Below, piece by piece: positions 44,501 to 53,500 of a DNA stretch of 64,000 nt. Location of the stretch: NCBI RefSeq assembly GCF_032854445.1, contig NC_088302.1, positions 39,438,191 to 39,502,190 of the forward strand, written 5' to 3'. Source of the stretch: Liolophura sinensis. Lineage: Eukaryota > Mollusca > Polyplacophora > Chitonida > Chitonidae. Under the pieces are notes generated by a model. That model was not told where the DNA came from. It saw only the letters and a list, made by a program, of their open reading frames with translations, and made no database searches. Every line of letters begins with the position of its first letter. The first letter of the stretch is position 1. The position numbers and the translations under genes were made by a program.

Positions 44501-47500
44501 GACTGAGGCCAGTACAGCTGATTGGTGGAGAGCAGACCCTGTTTTCTGTGATAGCTGATGGAAAGGTGAGAGTCCAGGCTGAAGCCATATAAACATTGGA
44601 CAGCTTGCCCTGTATTCTTGTTTGAATTCTGTCCTAAGACCCACATTTCTCTAAACATAACTATTTACTTGTATTTACTCCAAAAATTCGTTCCCAAAAA
44701 GAGCATTTTTAGAAGCAAATAAATTTCACGAAAATTTACGTTTTACATACTTTCGATCAGCCTGCCATCAAAAATATCTCAAAGTATCTCTTTAAGATCA
44801 GTAGAACTGACAGAAATCAGGCAAAATGAGTGACAGTGTGTGATATAGTAGTGAATGAATTTTTGGGTCAAATACCTTTGTTGAATGTAGTGAACATCTG
44901 ATAGGTTTTCTGTCTCTCTCCCTCAAATCACTTGGGATCATAATAGTGCCCTGCTGTGAGTAAAGATCAGTTGAAGGATAATGAATTGCTAGAAGTGTGC
45001 TAGTAGTAAGCTAGTGGCATGGAAATGATAAATTTTTTAGCATGTCTGTAAACCACAGTGAAATTAAGCAATCAAATTATAAAATGACGTATTCGTGCTG
45101 TACTTGCCAGTTTTTTCAGCCATTGTTACTATCACATATTATACTCTTCACCAATGGAACTCTACAGTGCTTACATTTAGTGAACTTTTCCTGTTCTGTG
45201 TGTATTTCAGGTGTATGCCACAGGGTATGGCGCTGGGGGCAGGCTGGGCATAGGTGGCACAGAGTCTGTGGCCATGCCCACTCTTCTGGAGTCCATACAA
45301 CATGTGTTCATTAAGAAGGTGGCAGTGAACTCTGGCGGTAAACACTGCCTGGCGCTGTCTGCAGAAGGGGAGGTGTTCTCCTGGGGCGAGGGAGAGGATG
45401 GCAAACTTGGACATGGGAACAGAAGGTAAGACTTCCTTACACACAGCTACATGTAGATGTACGTGTCTAGCCATTTACTTCCAACTCCTGCATGAGAGCG
45501 GGCTGTGACTGAGTTAATACATGGAAGCATTAGTAGGAATTGCTCAATGGTTGTGGATTTTCTCTGGGCTTTGCCCCATTTCTTACCACCATAATGATGG
45601 TCGCCGTCCAAAAAGTGAAATATTCCTAAATAAGGAATCGTTCAGACGAGCAGTATGTGCCATGGCTTTTGTTTTATGTTCACGTACGAGAAGACATTAG
45701 TAAAACCGACAGTTCTGTAGATCAGCTCACAGACATCGACTTGGCATTCTGCCAGCATCTATTATTTAACGCTACATTTCACGCCTACAGAGGCTTCATG
45801 GTTTGCTATATTCACACATATAACTTATACCTTGCTTCAGATTTTCTGGTGTTGGGTTGCTTTCGGGCTAAGTTGCTGTAACATGCTCACTTTTCTTCTT
45901 GCATTTGACCTTGAATTAAGTACAAATAACTCATGTTATGTCTGTTGTTCTGTTTAGTCCATGTGACCGTCCCCGTGTGATAGAGTCCTTGCGGGGTAAG
46001 GAGGTGATAGACGTGGCTGCAGGTGGTGCCCACAGTGCCTGTATCACAGCCAACTGGGAGCTCTACACTTGGGGGAAAGGTCGCTATGGTCGCCTGGGTC
46101 ACGGGGATAGTGAGGACCAGCCCAAACCTAAACTGGTGAGTATCACACCGTCCCTCAAGGGTGTCCCTAGACAGTACCAAGTCTTAAACTGGTGAGTATC
46201 ACGCCCTCAAGGGTATCCCTTGACAGTGCTGGGTTTGTTCAGTTTTAATGTCATTTGATACATACAAGAAAGATTACAACTGTGCTGTCACAAAAATGCA
46301 CACCACGGTCAAGCACACCATCCCCAACAACACCCACCTCCCGTAGTGCACCTAATAACAGTATATAAAAATATCTCAGTAACTCAGTTGATTTGTATAA
46401 ATCTGTTCTTCCCCAAGGCCTTTACAAACAAAAACAAAACAATACATTGAATCAGTTACACAGTGATAAGGGACAAATACAATGGCTGCCCTTGCAACTG
46501 TCACAACCAAAAGGTGGTACAGCGGGTAGTGGGAGATAGTGGAGCAAATAACATCCTTGGAGTCGGTTACAGGAGTGGGAGAATGGGTGTAATTCATCGA
46601 TTGTCTTCTGTTATAAATTGTAGCTATAATCTGTAAATTGACACAAAATATTGAAAAATCCCATAAATCTCAAGTTTAGTTTTATCAACAGGTTCAGTTC
46701 TGCTCTTGATGATATTCCAATGGATTGTTCAACAAGTTCATCTTCCTGTTCTTCTTGTGAGGCTCTAAACTGTACCACAAGTTAAGTTTTATACTGGGTG
46801 ATACTTATGTCATCTTGCTGTTGTTGTAAACTTCTAGTTTGATCCACATGTTACTGTTTTAGATGTTTCTTCAGCATACTTATGCCATGTTGTTGTTGTT
46901 GGGATCACAGGTAGAAGCCCTGAAGGGTTACCGTGTGGTGGATGTCGCCTGTGGGAGTGGGGACGCCCAGACACTGTGTATTACAGCAGATGACAAGGTC
47001 TGGTCCTGGGGAGATGGGGACTATGGGAAACTAGGTGAGAATGGGAACACCTGTTAATCTTATAAGATTATCAATAAAGTGCTTAGAACAGCCTCTACAT
47101 GCATGATACTTTGATCATGCCTTATTTGTGGCATATTGAGTGAGGAAGGAAACACCTTTCATATTGCATCCTTATTAAACTGCTTGCTTGTTTATTCACT
47201 AAAGCACCCAATTCAAAATGTGAAGCTGTCACCAAACATACACCAATATTTGCCTTTTCTTTTGTTATGTGATCTGTACAGTGTAAAACACTGGACTTCT
47301 TTTTCAAGAATATAAGTGGAAATGCATGTCTTTTGAGATGCCTTGATTGCATCTGTTTGTTTATTCATACTAATAGGTCGAGGAGGCAGTGACGGCTGTA
47401 AGGTGCCCATGAAGGTGGACTCCCTGCAGGGTCTTGGAGTGGTGAAGGTTGAGTGTGGCTCACAGTTCTCGGTGGCCCTGACCCGCTCAGGCGCAGTCTA

Positions 47501-50500
47501 CACCTGGTCAGTAGAATGCATACTGTTTACTCATTCTTCCTTAAATCTCCTACTCTTCCATCCTAAATTCCAGAAAAAGCAAATTTCAGCCTTTGCATGA
47601 AGTCATTGCTCACTGTACAATGTTTGGGAAGGTACAGTATTTAATTCACACATGTTTTATTTTGTGTTTTATGGGGCATGCCGACATTAAAAAATTAAAT
47701 TTCCCACCAATTAGATGATTTTACAGTTTTATATTTGTTCCCTCATCCACCATCAAAAAATGATTCATTCTTTGCATAAGACAAAAATTTAAGTTGATGT
47801 TGATTTTGTTAGATCAGATTGCTTTATTCTTGTTGTTTCATTTGTTTCATTCCTGTTGTGTGGTGGTATTTGTAGGGGAAAGGGAGACTACCATCGCCTT
47901 GGTCACGGAACTGATGACCATGTACGGAGGCCAAGAAGAGTGTCAGCACTTCAGGGGAAGAAGATCATAGATGTGGCCTGTGGCTCCCTTCACTGTGTGG
48001 CCTGTACAGATACAGGTAAGATTTTCAGTATTAAAGCGATTAAAGTTCACTGAAATTCTCTAAGAATTTGAATGTGAGAGGCAAATTTATTGTTATACTT
48101 GGCTGAAGATGTTTTACGGATTTTTGTAGAACACTTGTGTACTCCTCTGATTACAGGTGAGGTGTTTACCTGGGGAGATAATGACGAGGGGCAGTTGGGA
48201 GACGGGACCACCAATGCCATACAGAAACCGCGACTCGTTGCTGCCCTCCAAGGTTAGCATCTCTACCATTTCTGTTTAGGCACTGCAGTGTAATGTTGAT
48301 GTGAAGACCTGTTTTATAGTCCTGTAATACGGGTTTATCAACCTTCAGAGATTCCCCTTGCCTTCTGGTTGATTTATTTTTGGCGTTTTAAGCCACATTA
48401 ACAAAAAACTTTGACATGCAGAACATCATCCCCTCTTTCCTTTTCTCTCCCCTCTGTCATACTCTCCCATCTCTCCCATCTCTCCTATCTCTCCTCTAAG
48501 TACATAAGGAAAGCCACAGTGAAACTAGCAGGAACTAGATCCAAAGTACGGTCACCTTGATACACATACACTGGCCTGAACTATAAAAGGCAGAATAGAT
48601 GGCTTTGTTTTCTGATTGATGAGTCTGTTAGATTGTATAGTTTCATACTAGATACGATGCTTGTATTACAGTTTATAAGCTTGTACTATTTGAGTAATCC
48701 CTCATATTCTGTGTCCTCCTTAGGTAAGAAAATAAACCGTGTGGCCTGTGGCTCAGCCCACAGCCTGGCCTGGTCCACCAACAAGCCAGTGAGTGCAGGC
48801 AAGCTGCCAGGCTCGGTGCCCATGGAGTACAATCACCTGCAGATGGTGCAGATCACAGTGCTTAGGAACCGCCTGGTGCTGCTTCACCACTTCTCTGACC
48901 TCTTCTGCCCATCCACATGCATGTTTGACCTCCAGGACTCGACCAGTGACACGGACCGTGGGGACGGCAGTATGACCGGGCTTGATGCCCTCAGAGGGGT
49001 ACTTGTTTCATCTGCCAAGGTAAGGGGAATAACCCTGGTGCACACACCACATGTATTCAACTCCTTGCTTAAAACAAAACATGTGTTAGTTCATAGTAGG
49101 TGCTTGGTGAACTTGAAGATAGCTTGATTCATGGAGAAGTTTGTGGTGTATGAGGGTAATAGTGTTGTGTTCAGATTCTGTGTTTGGGGGATTACAACGC
49201 TGCTTCACAGTACCTTGTGGCAACCACATAGTGTTGTATATCTTCACTTGTGAAGTACCACACAGTAGGGCCGATACCATTCTGCTCAGTGTAAAACAGC
49301 ACATGCGTTTGTGTATGGGGAAACACTGATAAGAAAGAACAGGTATAAGCTCATTCAGGAACATTCAACATCCTGTTGAGTTTTTTCATAAATGCTTAAG
49401 AGAATAATATATACATGTATTTATGTATGTACATTTCTTCATCCAGTGTTTTGGATATATTGCACCCATTGGTGATGGCTTCTTTTCACTCTTTATTTTA
49501 TTTTACCTGTATCTTCTAAATGGTGGACTAATAATATCTGGTTTATGCGTTATCCAGGAGACGGCCTTCAGAAAGGTTGTCCAGGCAACCATGATCAGAG
49601 ACAGACAACATGGACCTGTGGTGGAACTGAACAGGATACAGGTAAAGAGCTTGAACACTGCTTTACTGGTGGAGGAAAAGTTTAATAAGCACGCTCATTT
49701 GATTTTACCATGAAGTGTCACTAAAGTCAAAAAGCTTACGTACATTTTGTTTTTTTTTTGCTAACAATATATAGTAAGATGCGAAATTGATCCATTTAAA
49801 AATTGCATTTTCATTTTTAATGTCAAGAAAGCTGTTACACCATACAGTATGTTTCCTCCCACCATAATGCTGGCCACCGGCGTATACTGTAAATGCCTTT
49901 TTATTCCCGTGGTACTAACATTCGCAGATTTCGCACCAAACACATTTCAGCGAAAATAGGTGCCATCGAATATAAAACCCATGTAAGTAATTTATTAATG
50001 TAGCATGCGTTACACTTATAAATTCGTTAATAAGCCCTACATTTCTAATACACAAACACGTTATTTAGAAATACCTAATTAGAATGTATTCCGGCTTTCA
50101 CAAATCCAGCTTAATTGATCGCCAGTTAATCGTGCTTTCTTTTAAGGAGGCTTAGCTCCCTCTAAGTATCACCACACTGTTGTTGTTTTTTGTTGATTTA
50201 TTGCTGAGGTTAGAGACATACAAATCAATAAATTGTACTGTGCATGTGTATGTGATACGATATACATACTGTGAGAAAGGCTATTTTTTTATCAACTGTA
50301 CTTGCCTTCCAGTAAGCTCACCTTTCCGACGCGCCTGATACATCTCTCAGGGTTTCCACCCTTCAAACTTCCTTTTCATGATGATGATTTCTGAGAAATT
50401 TACTCAAATCTGTCACAGTTCACTCAAAGTTTCACTCACTCTGCTGATGCATGAGAATTATATAGTGGAATTTATTTATGTCACATTTAATATTTGTCGT

Positions 50501-53500
50501 CTCCCAGAGTGAGTGGCACGAATATTTGCTCTTACAGCAGGTAAGAGCTTCATCTTATAAAGATTAACAGTCTTCAAAAGATTAAAAGCTTAGGAGGATT
50601 AACTTCATTTGTCTGATCAAGTTACTGTATTGTATAGCACTTACAGATATAAAAATGTTTAAATGATAACATTGTTACTGGAATACTTGAGTAGTTTTAT
50701 TACTTGACGTTTCTGTAATGAAGTTGGATTTTCGTTTATCATTTGTCCAAAAATTCTGTCAAGATCTGTGAAAGTTGATTCCCGCAAATGTGTCTTGTTA
50801 CCAAATCCGCGAAAGATTATACCCGCGAATAAAAAGGCATTTGCACTAAGTGAAATATTCTTGAGTATGGCGTAAAACTCCAATCAGATAAACAAATAGA
50901 TAAATAAATAGTATTCCAGAGAAAAGTCTGAAGGCTTAAAGCATCTGTGGTAGTTACATCTCAAGTAGTTACAGCCCTGTGCTAACTTCTTGTTTGCGTC
51001 TACCTCAGGTAAAGCGTTCTCGTGGTAGAGGTGGACTGGCGGGGCCTGACGGGATCAAGACCGTGTTTGGTCAGATGTCCACCAAGATTGGGGTGTTTGG
51101 GGCGGATGTTCTTATGTTGCCTCACAGAGTGTGGAAGGTCAAGTTTGTAGGTGAGCAAGCCTCATTGAATCCCTACAGTACTACGATATCATTTGTGTTT
51201 CAGCTGTATTCAGAAACTGTGACACGTATTTCCCACCTGTGTTGTGCTGCAGTGATAGTGAGGCCATTTATGTTGTACATCACATTTCTGATTCATTGGA
51301 AATAACACTCTCATTTAACATTTATCTGCATTAAATTGGTCCTATTTTGATTCTGTTGATAAGAAAAAATGTACGTTGCAAACTGAGCTTGTAACCCACC
51401 TCCTTTAGATCAGCCAGGTAAAGCCCTTTGTTCTTTGTTCTTGTCACAGGTGAGAGTGTGGATGACTGTGGAGGTGGATACAGTGAGTCCATTGCGGAGA
51501 TGTGTGATGAGTTACAGAATGGCTCTCTCCCTTTGCTGATCGTTACCCCGAATGGCCGTGATGAGTCGGGCGCTAACAGGGACTGCTTCCTACTTAACCC
51601 CATGCTGAAGAGCCCACAACAACAGAGCATGTTCAGATTTCTGGGTAGGCTGACATAGCTTCAGGGCAATGTCCTTAAGGGAGCCTCTGTGGCAGAGCGG
51701 GTTTAGAAAGCCAGAATGGCACATTGACTCAGGAGCGTCTTACGAGTGCGGCCCTTGTGAGTTCAAGTCCAGCTCATGCGGGCTTCCTCTCCAAGTGTAC
51801 TTGAGATGGTCTGTCAGCAACCTGCGGATGGCCATGGGTTTCCCCTGGTTTCCCCTACCACCATTATGCTGGGCACTATCCTATAAGTGAAATATTCTTG
51901 AGTATGACATGAATCATCAATCAGATAAATAAAATAAATGAGTCAAGCCCCTCTAAGTCATTTCTGACTATTTGACATGCCATTTTTATTACTGAACTTA
52001 TTTTGGGTCCACAGAAAGTGAAATTCTGACCACTTCATAAATGCTGTCTTAAGTATGTGTACCTTCAGTAAAGCATTGTGATGAAGTTTAGATTTTGACA
52101 TTAAATTAGAAATGGCTTTTTGGATTTAGCCTACTTACGGGCCCAGTTGTTCGAAACTGTGTTAAGATTTAATACCAGATTTAATTGAAACCAAGTCTTT
52201 AATTTTGTACTTAGCACAAAAATAATTGTGTAACGGTATATTAAATATGAACTAAATCTGCCGCTGATATACTTTGATTTTGGAGAACTGCATTGGCTGC
52301 TGAACTTGGTTAAAATCTTAAAGGCAAAGAAAACACTAAAATGAAATGTATGTCAGATGACGGACCATTAAAAACTGTCTGAGAAAATAGATGGATTTAT
52401 TTTTGTAGAATTTTTCCAACCGAGTAAAATGGTTTTAAACATCAGATTCTACCGGTGGTCTGTAGTGAACCAGAAGTTATCAGTGACTTCACATCCGTAT
52501 TTTTGGCTTGAAATAGATCATTTCAAGGTCCATTCGGTGGATGTATTTATAAATCTACATGTATTTGCATTTTTATAAAAGAAATGTATGAGTCTGTGGG
52601 TGTTAAGTGACAAAAACTTGATGTGATATCACTGGTCCCAGTACAGTTAGATAAAGCCACCGTAGAATTCATCCTTTAAAATGCATTTTTTAGGTTGAAA
52701 ATTATTTTTAAAATAAATCGAACTATTATTGTGGACAGTGTTTGATGACCTTTGATCTGATATATACTTCACGTTATTGTTTTCTTTGCCTTTAAATATA
52801 AAAAAAGAACTTAATACCAGTATGATCTAATACCCTGTCAAACAACTAAGCCCAGAACTGTAGGTTATTGTGAGATAGTAAGTGTTGGTTTCAAGCTTAT
52901 ATGTATTAGCAGGCTAGTGTACATACAATGTTGATAGATACGATGGAATAATAACGTGTTTCCAGATAGTTGACTTGGTGTTCCATCAGATACTTGCCAA
53001 AGACTGGTGGTTTATTTCTGGAATTCCAGTTCCCCATTGTTTAGAGTATATTTTAATCTTTTGTTGTTAGGTATGATGTTTGGCATTGCCATCAGAACTG
53101 GAAGCCCTCTCAGCCTTAACATGGCTGAGCCAGTATGGAAGCAGCTGGCTGGGATGGCCTTGTCTATCTCAGATCTCACAGAGGTCGACAAGGACTTTGT
53201 GCCAGGTATGTTTTGCAGTTCTTGTGCATATTGCTAGCAGTATAGTGTATACAGTAGCCACACTGATTTGCATTTGACATCACCTTGGAAGTATCCATGT
53301 GTACTGATAGAGAATATGAATAGCTATAACTAAAAAATATTATAACTGTAAGTTCATAACTAGTCTACTGACTTTAGCATTGAACATTTATATAACAGTT
53401 ATATTTCATGAATCCTTTAAAGTAACAACTCAGTGAGGCAGCACTTTGAATACGTCGCTATTAGTTCTGATCTTCTATGGAGATCACAATGTGAACAAAA

